Source of the DNA: an uncultured Halieaceae bacterium
GTDB lineage: Bacteria > Pseudomonadota > Gammaproteobacteria > Pseudomonadales > Halieaceae
DNA length: 5,503 bases
NCBI GenBank assembly: GCA_938074135.1
Contig: CALJFL010000029.1
Location: 1 to 5,503 of the forward strand
Direction of reading: 5' to 3'
Below the pieces are notes generated by a model that did not search any database, was not told where the DNA came from, and saw only the letters and a list, made by a program, of their open reading frames with translations. Shown one piece after another: positions 1-5,467 of the stretch. Numbering within the stretch: position 1 is the stretch's first letter; each line of letters begins with the position of its first letter. Position numbers and translations under genes: made by a program.

Positions 1-107
1 TGCTGTTCGGGGTGCTGGCGATGATAGCTGCTTTTGCCCTGGCGAGGCGACTGGAGCGTGAACACTTGCGGCCCGAACCGGCAGTCATTGTGACTCCTGC
101 ACTCTGA
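1..107 (+). CDS. C-terminal end of a membrane protein (partial), possibly a transporter
   Basis: Only the last 34 codons and the TGA stop (105-107) are inside the window; reading starts at base 3. The peptide opens with a hydrophobic run (LFGVLAMIAAFALA) followed directly by a basic and charged stretch (RRLEREH) and a short Pro-rich tail ending TPAL. This is what the last membrane helix and cytoplasmic tail of a polytopic inner-membrane protein look like, for example an MFS-type transporter, but no family motif is in view, so the family is a guess. The other two forward frames hit stops within about 60 bases. The gene converges on the DUF5329-like gene, with a single base between the two stop codons. 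Confidence 0.55.
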   Translation, partial: LFGVLAMIAAFALARRLEREHLRPEPAVIVTPAL

Positions 108-119
108 CTCAGGAGTTTT
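92..119 (+). terminator. Hairpin with short T run between convergent genes
   Basis: ACTCCTG (93-99) and CAGGAGT (110-116) are perfect 7-base inverted arms around a 10-base loop, with a possible G-T pair added at 92/117. TTTT (116-119) follows on the + strand, which fits a weak intrinsic terminator for the membrane-protein gene. On the minus strand there is no T run after the stem, so termination of the DUF5329 transcript would be less efficient. The loop carries the whole + strand stop codon and the edge of the minus-strand stop. Confidence 0.5.
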
Positions 120-474
120 CGCCGTTCGCCCGGTAGGTTGCCAGGGCGCTGTGCAGCCAGGGCCCGGCTGGCTGTGATTGGCCATCGCAGGTCACCGAGT
201 AGGGCCTGCCGGTCCAGGAGCTCTCAGTGGCCAGTCGATCGATAAATTGCTCAGCGTTGTTCACGTAGCGTTTGCCGCGACTGTACTTCAGGCGCAGGTG
301 GTCGGCCGCCGCCTCCGGGTCATGGCTGCTGCCATTGCGCACGAAATCGCAGCCGCTGGTCGCGACAAATTCAAGCAGGTAAGCGACCTCTGATTCCAGT
401 GCTTCGTCGGCGGCGAGTATTGGCGATAACAGACTGCTGGTGAGCAGCAGTAGGGTGGCGAAAAAGTTGCGCAT
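109..474 (-). CDS. Exported DUF5329-like protein of unknown function
   Basis: A 121-residue protein. Residues 1-22 form a clear signal peptide: a basic start (MR), a Leu-rich core, and a likely cut near PILAA/DEA, so the mature protein of about 100 residues should be periplasmic. The mature part has two cysteines (42 and 96), which could form a disulfide. It carries the pattern I associate with DUF5329: YLLEFV near 32-37, CDFVRNGS at 42-49, an Ala-rich DHLRLKY segment to 64, and the AEQFIDRLA helix before SSWTGRPY. No catalytic motif is evident. The ATG shares its A with the TGA of the upstream EEP gene (TGATG on the minus strand). I see no Shine-Dalgarno sequence, so translation probably depends on coupling to that gene. 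Family call from remembered pattern; function unknown. Confidence 0.8.
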   Translation of the reverse strand: MRNFFATLLLLTSSLLSPILAADEALESEVAYLLEFVATSGCDFVRNGSSHDPEAAADHLRLKYSRGKRYVNNAEQFIDRLATESSWTGRPYSVTCDGQSQPAGPWLHSALATYRANGENS

Positions 475-1295
475 CAGAGTATTTGCAGGCGAACCAGCAG
501 GGGGTTGTGGTCCGAGCTGGATACCGGGATGACCTGTGCAGTTCGCGTTTCCATGCCTCGAATGTAGATATGATCGAGGGCGCGGCCAAAGGCTGTGGTC
601 CGCAGATCCGGCATGAAATCAACGGCGCTCAATTCATAGCGGTGCATAAAGCTGTCAACCAGCCCCTGTCGGCTGGCGCTCCAGGTATTGAGGTCGCCGG
701 CAATAATGACCGGCCCGGTGTGTTCGTTCAGGAGCTCCCCGAGCGCGTGAACCTGCTGCTCGAAGTCCTCCAGGCCCACGGCAAAATTCACCGCGTGCAT
801 ATTGATGGCCAGTAATCGCTCTTCGCGGCCACGCAACGGGTATTCCGTGATGCTGGTCGCTTTCGGCGTGCCCAGCCACGGCTCCCAGGCGGTCAGGTTG
901 CAATGCATGCTGGGAGAGCTGGTGCTCAGGGTGAGTACACCGGTAGATTGGTTGTCGGTGGTATAGCCGGCGGCGAAGGCCTGGTACAGCGGCATCGGTA
1001 TAGTCTGCGCAATAGGCGCCTGCAGAGAGGCTTCCTGGATGAATGCCAGCTGGATGCCTCCGCTAAAGTTTGACAAATCCTCTGCCCAGCCCTCGTTGCT
1101 GGCCTTCTGGATGTTCCAGCTCAGCACCTGCAGCTCGTCATCGAGTAAGTCGTGGGCAATATCCCGGTTCTGGCCCAGGGCCTGGGCACAAGTGCGCGCC
1201 TCCTGCGGTGAGGTGTGTCCTGTGGTGGTGGCCAGCATCGCAACTGTCAGTAAAATGGCCAACAGCGGGCGGCAGTATGCCTGCAAATGTTGCAT
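474..1295 (-). CDS. Exported endonuclease/exonuclease/phosphatase (EEP) family protein
   Basis: A 273-residue protein with an N-terminal signal peptide or anchor (residues 1 to about 28, hydrophobic core LLAILLTVAMLA) and one EEP (DNase I-like) domain from about 54 to the end. The metal and catalytic motifs appear in the usual order: LSWNIQK (Asn61), FIQEA (Glu88), INMHAVN (His167), GDLNTW (Asp201, Asn203), LDHIY (Asp241) and SSDHNPL (Asp262, His263). A complete set suggests an active Mg-dependent phosphodiesterase or phosphatase. The substrate (DNA, RNA, phospholipid or other) cannot be told from the motifs. The architecture resembles the YafD-like branch. The ATG at 1295 is chosen because the signal peptide starts there, although no Shine-Dalgarno sequence precedes it. 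It overlaps the DUF5329 gene by one base and lies 74 bp after the puuA-like gene with no clear terminator between, so read-through is possible. Confidence 0.9.
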   Translation of the reverse strand: MQHLQAYCRPLLAILLTVAMLATTTGHTSPQEARTCAQALGQNRDIAHDLLDDELQVLSWNIQKASNEGWAEDLSNFSGGIQLAFIQEASLQAPIAQTIPMPLYQAFAAGYTTDNQSTGVLTLSTSSPSMHCNLTAWEPWLGTPKATSITEYPLRGREERLLAINMHAVNFAVGLEDFEQQVHALGELLNEHTGPVIIAGDLNTWSASRQGLVDSFMHRYELSAVDFMPDLRTTAFGRALDHIYIRGMETRTAQVIPVSSSDHNPLLVRLQIL

Positions 1296-1299
1296 AATT

Positions 1300-1309
1300 T
1301 TTGATCAAA
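1300..1309. promoter_or_regulatory. 10-bp perfect palindrome before the EEP gene
   Basis: TTTGATCAAA lies four bases upstream of the EEP ATG, where a ribosome binding site would be expected. It could be a regulator site or chance in an A/T-rich leader. It does not have the gapped layout of an FNR box (TTGAT-N4-ATCAA). No convincing sigma70 promoter was found in the remaining 60 bases of this gap (1310-1369). Confidence 0.2.
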
Positions 1310-1369
1310 CTACGGAAGGGATAGTGTGCCACTGTCGACGCCTGCCGTCCAGCGATGCAAAGCCTGGTG

Positions 1370-2713
1370 TTATAGTCGTTCCAGGTAGGCCTGGTACTCC
1401 AGGGTGCTTATTCGGCGACGGAATTCAGCGACTTCCTGCTCTTTGGTGAGGGTGAAGATACGTTGTAATTCACCGCCGAGCGCGGCGCGAATAAAGTCCG
1501 ACTCGCGAAACAGGGCCAGCGCGTCCTGCATGTACACCGGCAAGGTTTCGGTTTGTTGCGAGTAACCGTCGCCGGTGATCGGCTTCGGCGGGGTGGACTT
1601 CTGCTCTATGCCGTCGAGCATTGATGCCAGTAGTACCGCGAACAGCAGGTAAGGATTGGCGTCGGCGCCGGCAACCCGGTGTTCCAGTCGGCGAGCGGCG
1701 GGGTTACCCGCGGGGACCCGCACCGACACGGTACGATTCTCATAGCCCCAACTGGGGAATGTGGGGGCGTGCGAGCCGGGCTGAAAACGGCGGTACGCAT
1801 TGTAGCTGGGGGCGAAGATCGCCACCGAGTCGGCCATGTGCTCCAGGCAGCCGGCAATTGCCTGGTGCAGCAGCGGTGTCCCGCGTTCGGTGCCGTCGTC
1901 AAAAATATTGTTGCCCTGCTCATCGAGCACGCTGCAGTGCACATGCATGCCGTTGCCGGCTTCTTCCTCAAAAGGCTTGGGCATGAAGCTGGCCACCAGC
2001 CCGTACTTGCCGACGACGCCCTTGATCAGGCGCTTCATCATCATGATTTGCTTGGCCGCCAGCACCGGGCTGTCCACGTGTTGCATGTTGATCTCGTACT
2101 GGGATGGGGCCGATTCCTTGACCACGCCATCGAAGGGCAGGTCTTGCAGCTCGCAGGCGAGGCGCAGGTCTTCCATCATGTCCTGATGTTGATTGAACAC
2201 ATCGAGGCTGTACATGTTGCCGCCTACCGGGGTGCCGCCCTCGGGTGAGGGGCAGGTATGGCCGGGGGTCAGGTTGTCCCAGTGCACCAGGCTGAATTCG
2301 AGCTCGGCGGCCACGACCGGCTTCCAGCCAGCCTCCTGAAAACGCGAAACCACCTGTTTCAATACGTGGCGGGGGTCGCCCATGTACGGTGTGCCGTCAC
2401 CATCAAACATGGACAGCATGACCTGCCCATGTTGAGCGCCGGGGGACCAGGGGGTTGTCAGCAAAGAGCCCTCTACCGGTCGGCAGATGCCGTCGGCGTC
2501 ACCGGACGCGAACACCAGTTCTTCCACATCACGGCCCCAGATATCGAGGCTGAGGGCGGTTTTGGGGAGTTTCAGCTCACCGTCGAAAATTTTGCCGAGC
2601 TTGTGGCGTGGTAGCCACTTGCCGCGCATGATGCCGTTGCAGTCAGGCAACAGGGCTTCGATGGTGGTTATTTCGGGGTGGGCCCTGAGGAACCAGTCCG
2701 CTTCCAGGGACAT
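1370..2713 (-). CDS. puuA: Gamma-glutamylputrescine synthetase-like ligase (glutamine synthetase family)
   Basis: A 447-residue class I glutamine-synthetase fold protein, the usual length for PuuA-type ligases. These join glutamate to an amine such as putrescine using ATP, the first step of the gamma-glutamylated putrescine degradation route. The N-terminal beta-grasp part covers about 1-110. The catalytic part has metal-binding Glu in AELEF (137, 139), KESAPSQYEIN (200, 207), GNGMHVHCS (253-261, His257), the YRRFQPGSHAP segment (307-317), NRTVSVRVP (326-334) and RLEHRVAGADANPY (342-355). The GADANPY ending, the YQAYLERL C-terminus and the absence of the GlnA adenylylation Tyr motif point to the PuuA-like group rather than housekeeping GlnA. 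The real substrate may be another polyamine, ethanolamine or an amino acid. The start at ATG 2713 is preceded by a weak GGTG. The luxR-type gene lies 93 bp upstream in the same direction. Symbol given by family resemblance. Confidence 0.85.
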   Translation of the reverse strand: MSLEADWFLRAHPEITTIEALLPDCNGIMRGKWLPRHKLGKIFDGELKLPKTALSLDIWGRDVEELVFASGDADGICRPVEGSLLTTPWSPGAQHGQVMLSMFDGDGTPYMGDPRHVLKQVVSRFQEAGWKPVVAAELEFSLVHWDNLTPGHTCPSPEGGTPVGGNMYSLDVFNQHQDMMEDLRLACELQDLPFDGVVKESAPSQYEINMQHVDSPVLAAKQIMMMKRLIKGVVGKYGLVASFMPKPFEEEAGNGMHVHCSVLDEQGNNIFDDGTERGTPLLHQAIAGCLEHMADSVAIFAPSYNAYRRFQPGSHAPTFPSWGYENRTVSVRVPAGNPAARRLEHRVAGADANPYLLFAVLLASMLDGIEQKSTPPKPITGDGYSQQTETLPVYMQDALALFRESDFIRAALGGELQRIFTLTKEQEVAEFRRRISTLEYQAYLERL

Positions 2714-2740
2714 ACTTACACCGGTCAGTTAGCGGTAAGT
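2714..2740. promoter_or_regulatory. Inverted repeat at the puuA-like gene start, possible operator
   Basis: ACTTAC (2714-2719) and GTAAGT (2735-2740) are perfect 6-base inverted arms with a 15-base spacer, so their centres are 21 bp apart, two helical turns. The element ends directly at the ATG of the puuA-like gene and covers the start site predicted from the promoter just upstream. A protein bound here would block transcription or initiation, so a repressor site is the natural reading. Arms this short also arise by chance. Confidence 0.3.
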
Positions 2741-2744
2741 GGGC

Positions 2745-2773
2745 ACTATCGTGGTTTCAGGCATCCGCTTCAA
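2745..2773 (-). promoter_or_regulatory. Candidate sigma70 promoter for the puuA-like gene
   Basis: On the minus strand TTGAAG (2773-2768, four of six to TTGACA) is followed after 17 bases by GATAGT (2750-2745, four of six to TATAAT). Transcription would start near 2738, giving a leader of about 25 bases. The weak match to consensus fits an activated promoter. The ligase could also be transcribed by read-through from the luxR-type gene. Confidence 0.4.
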
Positions 2774-2776
2774 TGC

Positions 2777-2787
2777 CCCAACTTGGG
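2777..2787. promoter_or_regulatory. Palindrome upstream of the puuA-like promoter, possible activator site
   Basis: CCCAA-C-TTGGG is a perfect 5-base palindrome with a single central base. It sits next to the -35 hexamer and is centred about 44 bases upstream of the predicted start, where activators of the LuxR/FixJ kind often bind. A one-base centre rules out an RNA hairpin, so a DNA-binding site is likelier than a terminator. The element is short and unproven. Confidence 0.25.
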
Positions 2788-2806
2788 CAAGGCGTCCCCC
2801 ACGGCG

Positions 2807-3652
2807 CTAGCGTGGTGCCATATATATGGTGAGTGGGTCCTCGCCGCCGGCCTGACCCACGCATGACATGGCGTTGATGAACAGCGAGAACAGGTCGGTC
2901 TGGGAGTTGACGTCAAGCTTGCGGTAAATGCTCTTGCGATGGCGGCGCACGGTTTCCACCGCGATATCCAGCCGCTCTGCCGAGGTGTCGGTACCATAGC
3001 CACGGAGCATGAGTTCCAGTACATCCTTCTCCCGCGGCGACAGAATCGACTGGCCGAAAGTGCGAAAGGCCAGGTCGATCTGGTGGTCGATACCCGGCTG
3101 CAGCAGGTTGGTCACCGCAAAGCTGCCGTGCTCGCTATGGGACTTGAGCAGCTCGGAAATCGGTTCTGCCAGCAGGTAAAGTGCTTCGTAGTCCTCGTCA
3201 CTGAACTCGCCGTTGCGGGGCAGGCGCATCATGCTCAGGTTGATAACATTGCCGCCGCCGAGCTTGGCCAGGTAGATAGCCTCATCCACCGTACCGGTGT
3301 CGGCGTAGTATTCCCGGTAGTAGCTGCTGTCCTGCAGTTTGCCGGCGGTGACGCGTGATAAGCGATAGATTTTAGAGCGGGGCTGGTTCATGGACGCCTG
3401 GTAAAACGGGTCTTCACGGTAGGGACCGTCCAGGTACTGGTCTATCTGTGCGGCGACACCCTCCTGGGGTATCTCGTGGTAAAGCACCCTGGGAGGCAGG
3501 TCGCGGTGATACAGCCACACTTGCGGGTAGTCGATTCGAACCTGGCCGCGTACGGCCGCGATCAATTCGGCAAAGAAATTCTCGGTACCGAGTGACGCGA
3601 TTGCCCGCGAGATGTCCCGATTCCATTTACTTAGCTGCTGTATGTCGGTCAT
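2807..3652 (-). CDS. LuxR-type HTH transcriptional regulator with GAF-like sensor region
   Basis: A 281-residue protein. Residues 203-260 form a clear LuxR/FixJ-type HTH domain: LSPREKDVLELM, then AERLDIAVETVRRHRKSIYRKLDV, then a closing helix SQTDLFSLFINAM. Residues 1 to about 185 make an alpha/beta region with motifs such as YREDPFY (78-84) and SYYREYY (110-116), suggestive of a GAF/PAS-like ligand-binding fold. There is no receiver-domain Asp pattern, no membrane segment, and no pattern that identifies an acyl-homoserine-lactone-binding domain, so it is likely a one-component cytoplasmic regulator. It lies upstream of the puuA-like gene in the same direction and diverges from an araC-type gene, so control of the ligase by an amine or related metabolite is the simplest inference. 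ATG 3652 gives a sensible N-terminus but only a weak TAAG-like ribosome site. Confidence 0.88.
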   Translation of the reverse strand: MTDIQQLSKWNRDISRAIASLGTENFFAELIAAVRGQVRIDYPQVWLYHRDLPPRVLYHEIPQEGVAAQIDQYLDGPYREDPFYQASMNQPRSKIYRLSRVTAGKLQDSSYYREYYADTGTVDEAIYLAKLGGGNVINLSMMRLPRNGEFSDEDYEALYLLAEPISELLKSHSEHGSFAVTNLLQPGIDHQIDLAFRTFGQSILSPREKDVLELMLRGYGTDTSAERLDIAVETVRRHRKSIYRKLDVNSQTDLFSLFINAMSCVGQAGGEDPLTIYMAPR

Positions 3653-3667
3653 TCGGTACTTATTGTG

Positions 3668-3677
3668 CCCGCGGATC
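3668..3677 (+). repeat. Direct repeat copy 1 in the divergent regulator region
   Basis: CCCGCGGATC lies 15 bases upstream of the luxR-type ATG, inside its likely leader. An identical 10-mer in the same orientation is found at 3766-3775 before the araC-type gene. It contains the palindromic core CCGCGG. Confidence 0.4.
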
Positions 3678-3680
3678 CCC

Positions 3681-3706
3681 TCGGGTCATATTGGGCAGCC
3701 ACCCGA
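3681..3706. promoter_or_regulatory. Inverted repeat around the luxR-type -10, possible operator
   Basis: TCGGGT (3681-3686) and ACCCGA (3701-3706) are perfect 6-base inverted arms with a 14-base spacer that contains the candidate -10 of the luxR-type gene. The placement suits a repressor or autorepressor site, but about 0.4 such repeats are expected by chance per 100 bp with spacers up to 15. Confidence 0.25.
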
Positions 3707-3716
3707 TAGAAGTCAA
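3688..3716 (-). promoter_or_regulatory. Candidate sigma70 promoter for the luxR-type gene
   Basis: On the minus strand TTGACT (3716-3711, five of six to consensus) is followed after 17 bases by CAATAT (3693-3688, three of six, keeping the important A2 and T6). The start would be near 3681, leaving a leader of about 29 bases. Confidence 0.4.
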
Positions 3717-3730
3717 ATGGTCTGTGATGG

Positions 3731-3759
3731 TCGAGTTTGATCTGCCGCAGCGTTATAAT
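3731..3759 (+). promoter_or_regulatory. Candidate promoter for the araC-type gene with a perfect -10
   Basis: A perfect TATAAT (3754-3759) is present, with TCGAGT (3731-3736, three of six) 17 bases upstream as a poor -35. Transcription would start near 3766. This supports translation from ATG 3787 and argues against the upstream in-frame ATG at 3727. The weak -35 suggests dependence on an activator. Confidence 0.45.
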
Positions 3760-3765
3760 TGCGGC
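3744..3765. promoter_or_regulatory. Inverted repeat straddling the araC-type -10, possible operator
   Basis: GCCGCA (3744-3749) and TGCGGC (3760-3765) are perfect 6-base inverted arms with a 10-base spacer holding the whole TATAAT. Binding here would compete directly with RNA polymerase, as in autorepression. Confidence 0.3.
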
Positions 3766-3775
3766 CCCGCGGATC
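3766..3775 (+). repeat. Direct repeat copy 2 in the divergent regulator region
   Basis: CCCGCGGATC, identical to 3668-3677 and 98 bp from it, lies 11 bases upstream of the araC-type ATG, at its predicted start of transcription and just before the AGG that may act as ribosome site. Confidence 0.4.
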
Positions 3776-3786
3776 AGGTCAAACCG

Positions 3787-4833
3787 ATGTCGCCACAGCT
3801 CGACAATGACGGAATTTACAACGAAGCGGTGCCCATGGAATTCACCCGGGCCCTGCTGGCCCAGGCACGGGCCCACGATCGGGATGTGGAGCAGATGTTG
3901 AGGGATGCCAGGTTTCCCTTCGATCCGCTGCGCCAGCACGCCCAAACCGCATTCGTTTCACGCGAACAGTACAGCCGACTTTGTGTCGAGCTGTTTCGCC
4001 AATTAGGGGACGAGTCGGGCGGTGCCATGCCGGATGTCCAGACGCCGGTAGGCACTACGCGGATGATTGCCCTGAGTATGCTCAACAGCGCCAACTTCGA
4101 TGTTGCGCTGCGTCGGGCTATCGAGTTCAACGCCTGTTGCCGGGTACGGCTGGGCGCGCGGGTCGTTAACGAGCTGATAGTCGACGGCGACCGCAAGGAG
4201 GCCACGCTGACCTATCTTTGCGAGGATGACCAGGCCGAAAATCAATACAGCGTGCTATGCAGCCTGGCGATGTGGTTGCGATTTTGCGGCTGGTTGATTG
4301 GCCAACACATTGACCTCACCAGTGCCTCCTGCGCGGGGCCGCAGCCAGCGTTTCTGGCGGGTGTTCGGCACTTTTTCCCGTGCCCGGTAAGCTATGATCA
4401 GCCGGTTAATGCGGTTACCTTCAGTGCGCGTCATCTCGATGCTGAACTGATTCGCAACGAGGCCCAACTCGAAGCGTTTCTAAAACTGGCCCCCTACCAT
4501 ATCGTGATAGAACCGATGGCCAGCACGCGCAGCATTACCCACCGGATCAGGGAGATCCTCGGCGACGACTTTCGTCATGAGTTACCCAGTTTCGAAGAGT
4601 TGACCGGCTTGCTGAATATGTCCGCCCGCACCCTGCGCCGGCGACTGGAACGCGAGGGCACCTCTTACCAGCGGATCAAGGACAATGCCCGCCGCGACGT
4701 TGCCATATCACTACTTAGCCGTGACGGTCTTACGGTGAGCGAAGTGGCCGAACAGGTGGGTTTCAGCGACCCCAGTGCCTTTCACCGCTCCTTCAAGAAG
4801 TGGACTGGCCAGTCGCCGGGTAGTTATCGCTAG
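3787..4833 (+). CDS. AraC-family transcriptional regulator (OruR/ArgR-like architecture)
   Basis: A 348-residue protein from ATG 3787. The N-terminal region (about 20-210) resembles the arabinose-binding-domain type found in OruR/ArgR-like AraC regulators, with typical segments such as PVGTTRMIALSMLNS and a hydrophobic CSLAMWLRFCGWLIG stretch that belongs to the sensor fold rather than to a membrane helix. The C-terminal part holds the two AraC HTH units: SFEELTGLLNMSARTLRRRL (268-287) and LTVSEVAEQVGFSDPSAFHR (315-334), followed by FKKWTGQSPGSYR. The open frame continues upstream to 3448, but that part overlaps the luxR-type gene on the other strand and reads as Arg/Pro-rich shadow. ATG 3787 has AGG eight bases upstream and follows a perfect -10. 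ATG 3835 (332 residues) is the alternative. Likely ligands in this group are amino acids or amines, which fits the nearby ligase, but the target is not shown. Confidence 0.9.
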   Translation: MSPQLDNDGIYNEAVPMEFTRALLAQARAHDRDVEQMLRDARFPFDPLRQHAQTAFVSREQYSRLCVELFRQLGDESGGAMPDVQTPVGTTRMIALSMLNSANFDVALRRAIEFNACCRVRLGARVVNELIVDGDRKEATLTYLCEDDQAENQYSVLCSLAMWLRFCGWLIGQHIDLTSASCAGPQPAFLAGVRHFFPCPVSYDQPVNAVTFSARHLDAELIRNEAQLEAFLKLAPYHIVIEPMASTRSITHRIREILGDDFRHELPSFEELTGLLNMSARTLRRRLEREGTSYQRIKDNARRDVAISLLSRDGLTVSEVAEQVGFSDPSAFHRSFKKWTGQSPGSYR

Positions 4834-4840
4834 CGTCTAA

Positions 4841-5467
4841 TCAATCGATCCAGTTCAATGGCTCGGTGCGCCAGTGGTCGCGCCAGGCCCGGTATACCTT
4901 GTCACTGTAGCGGCGACTGCCAACACTGCCGTTGTACCTGGCAAGGGCCTTGTGCAGGTGGCCATTTTCGCGCTGCAGATAAAATTGCAGGATTCTGCAG
5001 CCATACTCGAAATTGGTTTTGTTGACGGTCAAATTGTCGTCCTGCCTGCCGATTTCATTCTTCCAGAACGGCATCACCTGCATCATCCCCTGGGCACCAA
5101 CCGACGAAATAGCGAAACGGTTGAAGTGGCTCTCGACCTCAATGACCGACAGTACCAGTTCCGGCGGCAATTCCGCGCGGCTGGCGGCAGCGTGAATCTG
5201 GCGCAGCAGTTCCAGGCGTACGGCAGGATCGTCGACAAACCGGGTCAATCGGTTAGACATGTCGACCAGCCAGACCTCAGCGTCATAGCGGTCCTGAAAA
5301 CTGTCGGCGCTGTTGATGGTGGCGTCGAGAAAGCTGCGCAACTCGGCGAGCTCCTGATCGTCCTGTGGCTGGGCTGCGGCGGCCGGTGGCAGGATCAATG
5401 CCAGCATCATCAGCCACGGCACCAATATGGTTGCCGGGTATCGTTTTGACGGCCGTGCACTGATCAC
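4841..5467 (-). CDS. Exported lytic transglycosylase (SLT domain)
   Basis: A 208-residue protein with an N-terminal signal peptide (basic ARPSKRY, hydrophobic core to about residue 28, Ala-rich cut region AAAAQ near 29-33). A helical linker (35-95) leads to a Slt-type lysozyme-like domain: VLSVIEVESHFN (catalytic Glu112 in the ES motif), GAQGMMQVMPFW (124-135), then ALARYNGS (174-181) and a YSDKV/YRAW end. It should cleave peptidoglycan glycan strands in the periplasm, forming 1,6-anhydro ends. No lipobox Cys is seen, so it is soluble or loosely held. The start is GTG (5467-5465), immediately after the TAA of the upstream gene with no spacer; later ATGs at residues 20-21 would destroy the signal peptide. 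Translation is probably coupled to the upstream gene. It is convergent with the araC-type gene, with seven bases between the stops and no clear terminator. Confidence 0.9.
   Translation of the reverse strand: MISARPSKRYPATILVPWLMMLALILPPAAAAQPQDDQELAELRSFLDATINSADSFQDRYDAEVWLVDMSNRLTRFVDDPAVRLELLRQIHAAASRAELPPELVLSVIEVESHFNRFAISSVGAQGMMQVMPFWKNEIGRQDDNLTVNKTNFEYGCRILQFYLQRENGHLHKALARYNGSVGSRRYSDKVYRAWRDHWRTEPLNWID

Noticed and set aside
1320..1336. Sigma54-like promoter (TGGCA) upstream of the EEP gene
   Set aside because: On the minus strand there is no GC dinucleotide at the required spacing after the GG, so the -12 element is missing.
1679..2248. 189-codon open frame on the + strand inside the puuA-like gene
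   Set aside because: It lies fully antisense to a gene with intact catalytic motifs; the His/Ala/Val-rich content is typical of an antisense frame in GC-rich DNA.
1370..2713. Housekeeping glutamine synthetase (GlnA)
   Set aside because: No adenylylation Tyr motif, and the GADANPY and YLERL features match PuuA-like ligases; the neighbouring regulators also do not fit nitrogen control.
2799..2815. CCACG/CGTGG hairpin as a terminator of the luxR-type gene
   Set aside because: Five-base stem with no following T run on the minus strand; read-through into the puuA-like gene is just as likely.
2807..3652. Quorum-sensing (acyl-homoserine-lactone) LuxR receptor
   Set aside because: The N-terminal region does not show the recognisable autoinducer-binding pattern, and no luxI-type synthase is near; only the HTH is shared.
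3737..3759. TTGATC with TATAAT as the araC-type promoter pair
   Set aside because: The spacer is only 11 bases, too short for sigma70; the weaker hexamer at 3731-3736 gives 17 bases.
3448..3786. N-terminal extension of the araC-type frame up to 3448
   Set aside because: It overlaps the luxR-type gene on the other strand, is Arg/Pro-rich without family resemblance, and the perfect -10 at 3754-3759 lies downstream of it. The 348-residue form already has the usual family length.
4874..5449. 191-codon open frame on the + strand over the lytic transglycosylase gene
   Set aside because: Antisense shadow; no domain motif, whereas the minus strand has a complete SLT domain and signal peptide.
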